From the NCBI RefSeq assembly GCF_009755355.1, contig NZ_WQLB01000063.1:1-7814 (forward strand): 7,814 bases of DNA, read 5' to 3'. Both the position numbers and the translations under genes were made by a program. The notes below the pieces were generated by a model. It did not search any database and was not told the DNA's origin. It saw only the letters and a list, made by a program, of their open reading frames with translations. Source of the stretch: Deinococcus arboris (GTDB lineage: Bacteria; Deinococcota; Deinococci; Deinococcales; Deinococcaceae). Of this stretch, positions 1-5,884 are shown piece by piece. Numbering within the stretch: the stretch's first letter is position 1; every line of letters begins with the position of its first letter.

Positions 1-1135
1 GGAGGCGCCGAGCTTTGGCGGCCGTTTCGCGCACCGCCTGGGTCAGCAGGTAACCAAAGCCGGCCTTCTCGATGCGCGCCACGAGGTCCGGCACGGTGGT
101 GCCCAGCCCCTCTGCGGCGTCGGCCAGGTGCCACCCGTAACCAGCCAGCTGATGCAGCAGGTACGCGCGCCGGGTCTGCGCCGCCGACAGCTGAAAGGTT
201 TTGAGGTACAGCAGTTCACCGTCCGGGCGGGTCAGGCGCTCGCCGATGTGGTTGATCTGGCGGGGATCGAGGTCTGTCACGAAGCGCTCCAGGCGCAGCG
301 GCCCGGCCTGATAGACCGGCTCGGTCAGCAGTGGGCGGCGCAGCAGGTCGGTCAGCATTGCGCCCTCCACCAAGCTGGCCCACTCACGGCGCACCTCCAT
401 GAGGGCAGCGCGCAGCTCGGGCAGCGTGCGGGCGCTCTCAAAGCGGGGCGCGGCCTCCAGGGGCGGCGGCTCGGGGTACAGCACGGCGTAGCGCAGCACC
501 AGTTCGCCGTACAGGTCCTCCAGCACTGTGCGGTGGAGGCGGCGGTAATCCTGCGCCGAGGGCACCACAAAGGCCGAGGCGAGCTGATCACCTGTGAACA
601 CCAGCAGGCCCACCTGGCCCTCATGCACTTCAAAGGTGTTCAGGGCGTCCTCGAAGCCAGGGAGGAGGCTGCCGGGCACGCCCGATTCTGCCCGGAACCC
701 CAGCCCGGCGCGCAGAAAGTCACGCGACAGCTCCTTCCAGGCCACACGCGGCGGCGCAAAGTGCAGCGCCAGCAGGCCCTCCAGCGCCAGATGCAGCGGC
801 AAAAAGCGCAGGCCCGCACCCTCGCGTTTGCGCATCCGGTCCACCAACTCCAGCCCGCGCCACGGCTGCGGCGAGGAGGAACGCTGCGGCCCCGCCAGCT
901 GGGTGCCCAGCGCCATCAACGGCGCGCCTGAAGACGACCAATCCAGCCGCAGGGCGTGGGGCACAAAGGCGACGTAGTGCGCTTGGTCGGGCAGTGCCAC
1001 CACCTTCACCCCGGCGGCCATCGCGCCAGGCGACAGGCGCACATCGTCGCAGGGGCGCGTGCGCAGCAGCGGCACCAGCCGGAACGCGCCGCGCACCTGG
1101 GCTGGGGCCGGGGTCAGGCCCTCAAGCCTCAGCAC
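1..1135 (-). CDS. ARPP-like (DUF6569-related) protein, 3' end cut by window edge
   Basis: The frame stays open for 378 codons from a GTG at 1133-1135 to the left edge, with no stop, so the C-terminus is missing. The GTG is chosen because GGAGG (1145-1141) lies 5 bases upstream and because it overlaps the stop of the vWA gene by 14 bases, a typical coupled start. Residues about 16-50 (GAFRLVPLLR...) and about 168-216 (HEGQVGLLVF, then a helix around DYRRLHRTVLEDLY) resemble from memory the pattern of the ARPP/DUF6569 family, whose members were linked by comparative genomics to RNA-repair and ADP-ribose neighbourhoods. ARPP-2 is the likelier subgroup, but this is recall, not a search. Residues about 318-370 are helical (TRRAYLLHQLAGYGWHLADA...VPDLVARIEKAGFGYLL) and could form a helix-turn-helix. 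No signal peptide or membrane segment is seen. The coding call is firm because the overlap, Shine-Dalgarno sequence and long open frame agree. The function is unknown. Confidence 0.6.
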   Translation of the reverse strand, partial: MLRLEGLTPAPAQVRGAFRLVPLLRTRPCDDVRLSPGAMAAGVKVVALPDQAHYVAFVPHALRLDWSSSGAPLMALGTQLAGPQRSSSPQPWRGLELVDRMRKREGAGLRFLPLHLALEGLLALHFAPPRVAWKELSRDFLRAGLGFRAESGVPGSLLPGFEDALNTFEVHEGQVGLLVFTGDQLASAFVVPSAQDYRRLHRTVLEDLYGELVLRYAVLYPEPPPLEAAPRFESARTLPELRAALMEVRREWASLVEGAMLTDLLRRPLLTEPVYQAGPLRLERFVTDLDPRQINHIGERLTRPDGELLYLKTFQLSAAQTRRAYLLHQLAGYGWHLADAAEGLGTTVPDLVARIEKAGFGYLLTQAVRETAAKARRL

Positions 1136-2543
1136 GGCGCCCTCCAGCCGGCAAGAACGTCTGCACGCGCCCGGCCAGGTAGTTTTCCAGCTCAGTCAAG
1201 CTGGCCTGCCCCGCCGCAAACCGGGCAAAGCCCAGGGCGGTGGGCAGGTCTTCGGCGCTCCTCAGGCCGACCGCCGGTAGCAGGGGGCTCAGGGCGCGCA
1301 CCGTCAGCATCTCGGCGTCAAACACAGGGTTGACATGCACCACCTCCAGGCCTGGCACCAGGCGGCGGGCGGCCACCAGCGCCGGATGAAAGGCGCCGGG
1401 CGGGTCATTCTCCACGCCGTCCGAGACCACCAGCACCGTGCGGGCGCCCCAGTCCAGCGCGTCCAGCAGCCGCTCGCTGAGGTTGGTCTGCCCGCGCGCC
1501 TGGACCAGCAGCGCCTCTGGGGGCGGCCGGGTCCAGAAAGCCTGATAGCTGCCTTCTGGGCGGGCGGCCCGCAGCAGGGCGTCGGCCGCCAGGGCCAGCG
1601 CCAGGGGGCGGCGGCGTTTCTCCCGCGACCCAGCCGCAGAGGCTGAATTGTCCAGCAGCGCCGCCACGGGGCCAGGCGGCAGCGGCAGTGGCGCGCGGGC
1701 CAGCAGGGCGCCGGCCGCGCGCGACAGCCAGCCGTTCAGTTCTTCCTGCCGGGCCTGACGCTCGTGCAGCGGCAACGACAGCACGTACAGGCACAGGGCA
1801 CTTAATGACAGGCGCTCGGGGCGCAGCTCGACCCGGCCCTCACTCTGACCCTGGAGGCGCAGGCGTTCGCCCTCGGTCAGGCGCGGCTCGATGCGGCTCA
1901 GAAAGACCGCCTGGGGAATCCTGTGCTTGGCCGCCAGACCCTGCGCCACGGTGAACGGCAGGTCGTAGACCGCCTGCCCGCTGTAACGCGCCTGCCGGAA
2001 GGTTTCCAGCAGCGGCGTCAGGAAGGCGCGGCCATGCTGCCCAAACAGGAAAGCAGGCAATTCGCCGGGCAGGCTCAGGTGGGCATGCAGCGCCGCCGCC
2101 CGCACATGCCGCCGGTATTTGACCGCCTGAAAAGTCAGGTCGCGTTGACCCGCTATATAGGCGCGCAGTAGCGCCCGCGTCCGGCGGTTGTTGACCCGCT
2201 CCTGCCGCAGCCGGGTCAAGAGTTTCCAGCCGCGCTGCGGGGGCAAGCGGCGCAGGGCCGCCGTCAGCAGCGCGTTCTCCTCGGCCCGGAAGTCGGGCGG
2301 GGTCTGCCGCCCGGTGCGCAGCAGGTTGAGGATGATTTCGGCGGCGTTGAAGTCGTTCACCCCTGCAGCCAGGGTCCGTGCATACAGCCGCCGGTAGTTG
2401 CCCAGAATGTAGGCGTGTAAAAACTGCACGCTGACGCGCTGGTCTTCGGCGGTGTGGTAGAACTCGCGCTGTCCGGTGCATGCGTAGGCGGCATTCAGAA
2501 ACAGCGTCAGGTCCTCGCGCGCCACGGTGTCGGCGCTGGGCAT
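1122..2543 (-). CDS. vWA-domain protein with TROVE/Ro-like helical N-terminus
   Basis: A 473-residue protein. The ATG at 2541-2543 is preferred over an in-frame ATG 74 codons upstream: GGAGG (2555-2551) sits 7 bases before it, and the upstream stretch reads like non-coding sequence. The C-terminal third is a von Willebrand A domain (about 290-440) with a complete metal-ion-dependent adhesion site: D298-x-S300-x-S302, T353 in GQTNLS and D375 in VVSDGVEN. The first 280 residues are alpha-helical, basic and rich in arginine (HAYILGNYRRLYARTL, ERVNNRRTRALLRAYIAG, DLTFQAVKYRRHVRAAALHA). This matches the helical-repeat-plus-vWA layout of Ro60/Rsr, the ring-shaped binders of misfolded RNA and Y RNA, although at 473 residues it is shorter than the roughly 530-540 of classical Ro proteins. 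It is first in a two-gene unit with the ARPP-like gene. Inference: a cytosolic RNA-binding or scaffold protein. The vWA call is strong. The TROVE assignment is tentative, and another helical-repeat-vWA family is possible. Confidence 0.83.
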   Translation of the reverse strand: MPSADTVAREDLTLFLNAAYACTGQREFYHTAEDQRVSVQFLHAYILGNYRRLYARTLAAGVNDFNAAEIILNLLRTGRQTPPDFRAEENALLTAALRRLPPQRGWKLLTRLRQERVNNRRTRALLRAYIAGQRDLTFQAVKYRRHVRAAALHAHLSLPGELPAFLFGQHGRAFLTPLLETFRQARYSGQAVYDLPFTVAQGLAAKHRIPQAVFLSRIEPRLTEGERLRLQGQSEGRVELRPERLSLSALCLYVLSLPLHERQARQEELNGWLSRAAGALLARAPLPLPPGPVAALLDNSASAAGSREKRRRPLALALAADALLRAARPEGSYQAFWTRPPPEALLVQARGQTNLSERLLDALDWGARTVLVVSDGVENDPPGAFHPALVAARRLVPGLEVVHVNPVFDAEMLTVRALSPLLPAVGLRSAEDLPTALGFARFAAGQASLTELENYLAGRVQTFLPAGGRRAEA

Positions 2544-2550
2544 AGGGTTT

Positions 2551-2555
2551 CCTCC
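2551..2555 (-). promoter_or_regulatory. Shine-Dalgarno that fixes the vWA gene start
   Basis: GGAGG on the minus strand, 7 bases upstream of the ATG at 2543-2541. It decides between this start and an upstream in-frame ATG at 2765, which would add 74 residues of low-quality sequence. Confidence 0.8.
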
Positions 2556-2700
2556 AGAAGGTGGCTGCCTGACTCCAGAGAGTCCAGGCGCCTGTCCATT
2601 CTGGCGGGAAGCCTCCGCACAGTCATACGGCTTGTGGCGGAGGAGCAGTGAGGGGCCGGCCCAGTTCCTGCTGAGGCTCGTCAGCACGCAACACAGCAGA

Positions 2701-2723
2701 ACGCCGCCGGGAAAGGGCGGCGT
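2701..2723 (-). other. 8-bp GC-rich hairpin in the vWA leader
   Basis: ACGCCGCC (2701-2708) and GGCGGCGT (2716-2723) are perfect inverted repeats around a 7-base loop. There is no T-tract on either strand, so it is not a standard terminator. It lies about 160 bases upstream of the vWA start and could be a leader RNA structure or a protein-binding site. The repeat is visible; the role is not. Confidence 0.4.
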
Positions 2724-2819
2724 GACGGCAAGGTGCAACCTACAGAGGGGTGTCTCGGAAGTCACGCCAGAGTCCCACGGGGCGTTCTGGGGACAGTATA
2801 GAACGGGGGCGCCCTTACG

Positions 2820-2848
2820 CCGCCCCTGCCATCTGGCCTAAGGGGCGG
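2820..2848 (-). terminator. Possible terminator hairpin after the ene-reductase gene
   Basis: CCGCCCCT (2820-2827) pairs perfectly with AGGGGCGG (2841-2848) around a 13-base loop, starting 22 bases past the ene-reductase stop. An overlapping alternative, GGCCTA/TAGGCC (2835-2840 with 2854-2859), competes with it. Neither is followed by a U-tract on the minus strand, so this is at best a non-canonical terminator or an RNA 3'-end stabilising hairpin. Confidence 0.35.
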
Positions 2849-2870
2849 TCTAGTAGGCCCTGCCTGGTCT

Positions 2871-3953
2871 TCAGGTGGTGCGGGTCGCGCGGCCATACGG
2901 CGCAGGCAAGTCCAGCGGCACGCCCAGCGCCTGTGCAGCCGCCTGGGTCCAGTGGGGATCGCCCAGCAGGGGGCGGGCCAGGGCAATCAGGTCGGCGTCG
3001 CCGTTTTGCAGCAGGCCCTCGGCGCGCTCGGGGGTGTCAATCATGCCCACCGTCATGACGTGCAGGTCAGGTACAGCGGCCTTAACGGCGGCGGCGAAAG
3101 GCGCCTGGTAAGCCGGGCCGGGCGTGATCTGCTGCTCACTGGTCAGGCCGTCGCTGCTGATGTCCACGGCGTCCACCCCTTCGCGGGCCAGCAGGGCGCA
3201 CACCGCGACCGTCTGCTCCTCGTCCCAGCCGCCCGGGGCCCAGTCGGTGGCCGACAGGCGCACGAACAGCGGCTTGTGGTAAGGCCAGGCACCCCGCACC
3301 GCGCGGGTCACTTCCAGCAGCAGGCGCACGCGGTTGTCAAAGGCCCCCCCGTAGTCGTCGGTGCGGGTGTTGGCCAGGGGCGACAGGAACTGGTGAAGCA
3401 GGTAGCCGTGCGCGGCGTGAATTTCCACGGCGTCAAACCCGGCAATCTCGGCGCGGCGGGCGGCACGGGCAAAGGCGGCAGTCACGGCTTCAATGTCCTC
3501 GGCGGTCATGGCGCGCGGTGAACGCAGGGCCTCACTGTAGGGCTGGTCGCTGGGGCCCATCACCTCCCAGCCGCCGCGCTCGTCGGGCACGGCGCCGCGC
3601 CCGCGCCAGGGGGCGTAGGTGCTGGCCTTGCGCCCGGCGTGGGCCAGTTGCACCCCGATGAGCCCGCCCTGCGCGTGAACGAAGTCGGTGACGCGGCCCA
3701 GCGGCGTGATGTGGCGGTCATCCCACAGGCCCAGGTCTTCAGGGCTGATGCGGCCTTCGGGACTGACGGCGGCAGCCTCGGTGAAAATCAGCCCCACCCC
3801 GCCCAGGGCGTACTGCCCCAGATGCACCAGATGAAAGTCGTTGGCCAGCCCGTTCTGGGCCGAATACATGCACATGGGCGACACCACGACGCGGTTGGGC
3901 AGCGTCAGATCACGCATTTTCAGCGGACGAAGCAGCAGGGGCTCGGCGGTCAT
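2871..3953 (-). CDS. Old Yellow Enzyme-family NAD(P)H:flavin oxidoreductase (YqjM/XenA class)
   Basis: A 360-residue FMN-dependent ene-reductase of the thermophilic-like Old Yellow Enzyme class, a cytosolic TIM-barrel enzyme. It uses NAD(P)H to reduce activated C=C bonds of unsaturated carbonyls, quinones or nitro compounds. The class-defining SPMCMYS gives C28 and Y30, which tune and cap the flavin. Q102 lies in VQLAHAGRK, the substrate-anchoring pair H179/H182 and the proton donor Y184 lie in IHAAHGY, and R232 (VRLSATD) and R327 (ALARPLLGDP) contact the flavin. R355 near the C-terminus matches the arginine that YqjM inserts into the neighbouring subunit. The segment at about 107-148 (ASTYAPWRG...) is longer than in YqjM and closer to XenA-type enzymes. 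Length is normal and no key residue is missing. No Shine-Dalgarno sequence precedes the ATG; a -10-like hexamer suggests a leaderless mRNA. The natural substrate cannot be read from the sequence. Confidence 0.94.
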   Translation of the reverse strand: MTAEPLLLRPLKMRDLTLPNRVVVSPMCMYSAQNGLANDFHLVHLGQYALGGVGLIFTEAAAVSPEGRISPEDLGLWDDRHITPLGRVTDFVHAQGGLIGVQLAHAGRKASTYAPWRGRGAVPDERGGWEVMGPSDQPYSEALRSPRAMTAEDIEAVTAAFARAARRAEIAGFDAVEIHAAHGYLLHQFLSPLANTRTDDYGGAFDNRVRLLLEVTRAVRGAWPYHKPLFVRLSATDWAPGGWDEEQTVAVCALLAREGVDAVDISSDGLTSEQQITPGPAYQAPFAAAVKAAVPDLHVMTVGMIDTPERAEGLLQNGDADLIALARPLLGDPHWTQAAAQALGVPLDLPAPYGRATRTT

Positions 3954-3959
3954 GGCGAG

Positions 3960-3965
3960 AGCCTA
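3960..3965 (-). promoter_or_regulatory. Possible leaderless -10 box for the ene-reductase gene
   Basis: TAGGCT fits the TANNNT -10 pattern described for leaderless genes in Deinococcus. It lies 6 bases before the ATG (3953-3951), so transcription would begin at or next to the start codon. The absence of a Shine-Dalgarno sequence agrees. No -35 is recognisable. TANNNT is a weak motif, so chance occurrence is possible. Confidence 0.4.
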
Positions 3966-4127
3966 GTGCGGCGCGGCGCCTGACCGCCAGAGGCGCGGCG
4001 TTGAGCCAGTCCTGAGGCTCTGGACGTGACCAAGAGTGGGCAGGACCGCTGGAGGAGCCCTCCACCATGCAGGAACGAACCGAGGGAATGACCGCAGGAG
4101 ACGGCAGCGCAAACGGAACTGACAGCG

Positions 4128-4266
4128 GCTGCCCGTTCCATTGGCGCCGCTGTCTCTGACCGACACTCACTATGTTCGCCTCAGCGTGGTTGCGGATCAT
4201 CACCCTCAACCACGCTGAGTTCCGCTGTCAGGGGGCGTTGTCTGCCTTCAGGGTGGAACGGGCAGC
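4128..4266. repeat. 139-bp element bounded by a 13-bp perfect inverted repeat
   Basis: GCTGCCCGTTCCA (4128-4140) is repeated as its exact reverse complement at 4254-4266. The enclosed 113 bases contain a second perfect 13-bp hairpin (4180-4219) and one arm of a third pair. In RNA the outer pair would close a multibranched fold. In DNA it resembles the terminal repeats of a miniature non-autonomous transposon, but no flanking target duplication is visible (bases outside the arms differ), so neither reading is settled. Confidence 0.5.
4180..4219. repeat. Perfect 13-bp hairpin with a 14-base loop
   Basis: CTCAGCGTGGTTG (4180-4192) and CAACCACGCTGAG (4207-4219) are exact reverse complements around the loop CGGATCATCACCCT. 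The stem is strong on either strand, with no T-tract after it on the minus strand. It sits at the centre of the 139-bp element. Confidence 0.7.
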
Positions 4267-4283
4267 TACTATCAAGAGAACGA

Positions 4284-4335
4284 AGCAGGCGCAAGAGCTA
4301 GCCCGCTTATAACCCACAGCCGCTATTCGCCTGCT
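4284..4335 (-). terminator. Possible 3'-end stem for the orphan gene
   Basis: CGCCTGCT (4328-4335) overlaps the TAG stop of the orphan gene and pairs perfectly with AGCAGGCG (4284-4291), enclosing 36 bases. A true intrinsic terminator would have a tighter loop and a U-tract; neither is present. The repeat is visible, and the terminator role is a weak guess. Confidence 0.25.
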
Positions 4336-4918
4336 ACAGCCGCCGCGCCGCCCAGACTCGGTGCCGCTCCTGGGCCAGCTCGGCGGCTTGCGTCCAGAAG
4401 GCCGATTCCAGCGCCACCAGGGCTCCAGCGGCCAGCGCCGCGCGCCGGGGCTGGCGGTAGGGCACTGCCTCCAGGCGCGGCAGCAGCGTGCGGCCAGGCC
4501 CCAGGGCCACCGACATCTGCGCGGCGCTCAGGGCGACCTCCTCGGTCACGTCCTGGGCAGCCCCCACCAGCGCGCCATACGCCCCCGACAGGCGTTGCAG
4601 GGCGCGCACATCGGCGATGTACACCCAGGGGCCATGTTCGCCCAGCAGCGCCAGAAAACCCGCCCACTCGTGAGCAAAAACCGCCGCAACAGCCTGACGG
4701 GGGCTTAGGTCCGGGGGCAGCCAGGGGCGCACGCCCAGCAGGTCGGCGGCCAGGGCGCGCTCGCCCGAGAACTCGGCTCCTGCCCGCTCGGCGGCGGCAG
4801 GTGAGGCCAGGTCGCGCCACTCGGCCAGATGGGCCAGCTGAGCGCGGGCGGCTGCCATCAAAGGCAGCGCACGCGGGCGCGGCTGACCCAGCGCGGTCCA
4901 GGCGGCCACGTTCGTCAT
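4334..4918 (-). CDS. Hypothetical helical soluble protein, 194 residues
   Basis: I do not recognise this family. From the ATG at 4918-4916 the product is 194 residues, ends in TAG (4336-4334), and is rich in alanine, leucine and arginine. It is predicted to be almost wholly helical, with no signal peptide, membrane segment or obvious catalytic motif. Notable stretches are HEWAGFLALLGEHGPWVYIADV (two parts, about 84-105), an amphipathic helix around TEEVALSAAQMSVAL (125-139) and a charged C-terminal helix ending HRVWAARRL. An in-frame ATG at 5059 would add 47 residues, but that extension looks non-coding, and this start has a TATGAT -10-like box 9 bases before it and no Shine-Dalgarno sequence, consistent with leaderless expression. 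Frame consistency and bias against stops support a real gene. It is separated from both neighbours by more than 170 bases, so context gives no role. Confidence 0.65.
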   Translation of the reverse strand: MTNVAAWTALGQPRPRALPLMAAARAQLAHLAEWRDLASPAAAERAGAEFSGERALAADLLGVRPWLPPDLSPRQAVAAVFAHEWAGFLALLGEHGPWVYIADVRALQRLSGAYGALVGAAQDVTEEVALSAAQMSVALGPGRTLLPRLEAVPYRQPRRAALAAGALVALESAFWTQAAELAQERHRVWAARRL

Positions 4919-5095
4919 ACGAGAGCCATCATACGAATGGCCGTCCTCTTTTCTTCTGGACTGAACTGGCATCCATCTCAATGCTGCCGCAGGGCGCATG
5001 TCCAGAAAAGGGCCGGAACCCCTCCATTGCTGCCACAACAACATTTCTTGGCGCCTCACTCTGCTCAGTTCATCGGGGAATGAACGGCGACCTTC
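4919..5095. other. Intergenic region after the ABC operon
   Basis: These 177 bases hold no gene. They contain the TATGAT box listed separately, a 6-bp hairpin GTTCAT/ATGAAC (5068-5073 with 5080-5085) just past the permease stop without a T-tract, and a weak G-U-containing stem around 5005-5025 that ends in CCCTTTTC on the minus strand, the nearest thing to a terminator for the exporter operon. None is convincing. Confidence 0.45.
4928..4933 (-). promoter_or_regulatory. Possible leaderless -10 box for the orphan gene
   Basis: TATGAT on the minus strand, 5 of 6 to TATAAT, 9 bases upstream of the ATG at 4918-4916. With a normal 6-8 base discriminator the transcript would start within a few bases of the ATG. 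No -35 is recognisable and no Shine-Dalgarno sequence exists. It supports the 194-residue start over the longer frame. Confidence 0.42.
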
Positions 5096-5884
5096 TCAAC
5101 TGCTGGCGCTGGTGTAGCTGGCCACCGCGTAGAGCCAGAAGCGGCGCGTGACCCAAAACAGTGCGGCGGCCACCACGGGAGAAGCCAGCGCCAGCGCAGG
5201 CGTCAGGCTGCCCACCAGGGCCTGCGCCGGAACCGTGGTAATAAAGGCCACTGGCACCACAAAGGTCAACACCACGCGCACCGGCACCGGAAAGGCCGTG
5301 ACCGGAAAGCGCGCCGCCCCGAAGACACCGTTAAACAGCTCGGAGACGTTCTGCGTCTTGACCAGCCAGAAGGCGGTGGTGCTCAGACCCAGCCAGATGC
5401 AGTACACGATGACCAGTGACGACAGGTACAGCGTGGCGGCACTCAGGACGCCAGCCAGCGTGACGGGCAGGCCAGCCGAGGCGTACAGCAGCAGCCCCAG
5501 CCCCAGCAGCACGTCGGGAAACCGCAGGAGGTTGAGATACCGCACGCTCACGTTGAACTGGGCGTCAATGGGCTTGAGCAGCGTGAAATCCATATTGCCC
5601 GTGCGAATGGCCTCGCTGATGCGGCTCATGTTGGGCTGCACCACCACGGAGATAAAGCCCTCGGTGAGCATAAAAAAGCCAGTCACCAGCAGCGCCTCAC
5701 GGAAGGTCCAGCCGCCGACCGACGTGGCGCCGGGCTGACCAAACAGGATGGAAATACCCAACAGGGCCACCCCCGCCTCACCCAGGCTGGCCAGCACCGC
5801 CCCGAAAAAGTTGGCGCGGTATTCCAGCTGCGCCGACACGCTGGCCCCGGTAAACACACGCACCAGGCGCAGGTAGCGGGTCAC
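5096..5884 (-). CDS. ABC-2 family transporter permease (COG3694-like)
   Basis: A 262-residue integral membrane protein, one half of the channel of a three-gene exporter. The GTG at 5884-5882 is chosen because the product then starts TRYLRLVRVFTGASVSAQLE, the usual N-terminal cytoplasmic helix of this family, followed by the conserved LEYRANF. The frame continues upstream but has no better start there. About six membrane segments are visible (roughly 25-48, 62-82, 116-137, 143-166, 200-217, 228-246). The family-typical cytoplasmic loop IRTGNMDFTLLKP is at 93-105 and AFWLVKTQNVSELFNGVF at 171-188; the region FPVPVRVVLTFVVPVAFITT (198-217) also matches relatives. Translation is probably coupled through a 16-codon mini-ORF whose stop overlaps this GTG as GTGA. 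It pairs with the upstream permease and the ATPase. The substrate cannot be read from the sequence. Confidence 0.9.
   Translation of the reverse strand: MTRYLRLVRVFTGASVSAQLEYRANFFGAVLASLGEAGVALLGISILFGQPGATSVGGWTFREALLVTGFFMLTEGFISVVVQPNMSRISEAIRTGNMDFTLLKPIDAQFNVSVRYLNLLRFPDVLLGLGLLLYASAGLPVTLAGVLSAATLYLSSLVIVYCIWLGLSTTAFWLVKTQNVSELFNGVFGAARFPVTAFPVPVRVVLTFVVPVAFITTVPAQALVGSLTPALALASPVVAAALFWVTRRFWLYAVASYTSASS

Larger units (their letters stand above)
2544..2870. other. Intergenic region between the ene-reductase and vWA genes
   Basis: These 327 bases hold no convincing gene in either direction. The stretch must contain the 3' end of the ene-reductase transcript and probably the promoter and leader of the vWA/ARPP-like unit. 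Two GC-rich hairpins are listed separately (2820-2848 and 2701-2723). A TATACT hexamer on the minus strand (2800-2795) resembles a -10 box but has no recognisable -35 at 16-18 bases, and it would imply a leader of about 245 bases. A weak 5-bp hairpin with a 4-base loop (2571-2584) lies near the vWA start. No Deinococcus radiation/desiccation-response palindrome (TTATGTCATTGACATAA-like) was found. Confidence 0.6.
3954..4333. other. Inverted-repeat-rich intergenic region
   Basis: These 380 bases between the orphan gene and the ene-reductase contain no credible coding sequence. A 99-codon minus-strand frame enters from 4209 but runs into the ene-reductase gene out of frame and has no family look. 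The left part (about 3966-4113) shows nothing recognisable. The right part (4114-4335) holds a dense set of perfect inverted repeats: 4128-4140 with 4254-4266 (13 bp), 4180-4192 with 4207-4219 (13 bp), 4119-4128 with 4222-4231 (10 bp), 4121-4129 with 4146-4154 (9 bp) and 4284-4291 with 4328-4335 (8 bp). Some are mutually exclusive. No matching tRNA, T-box or riboswitch could be recognised. Confidence 0.7.

Noticed and set aside
128..931. 267-codon plus-strand open frame
   Set aside because: It lies antisense to the ARPP-like gene; its glutamine/histidine/arginine-rich product is typical of the reverse complement of a GC-rich gene, with no ribosome site.
2952..3521. 189-codon plus-strand open frame opposite the ene-reductase
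   Set aside because: The minus-strand protein is an unmistakable Old Yellow Enzyme; the antisense frame is a composition artefact.
4060..4090. Minus-strand GGTTCGTTCC, like a tRNA T-arm
   Set aside because: The loop lacks the conserved A58 position and no acceptor, D or anticodon arm can be fitted around it.
3910..4209. 99-codon minus-strand frame across the ene-reductase start
   Set aside because: It overlaps the ene-reductase out of frame, has no Shine-Dalgarno sequence and its sequence has no family character.
4250..4290. Plus-strand AGGGTGGAACGGGC and CTATCAAGAG, resembling a T-box antiterminator and a SAM-I riboswitch fragment
   Set aside because: The T-box match breaks after AGGGTGGAAC, the SAM-I motif lacks the following GGAGGGA and GGCAACC parts, and no plus-strand gene lies downstream.
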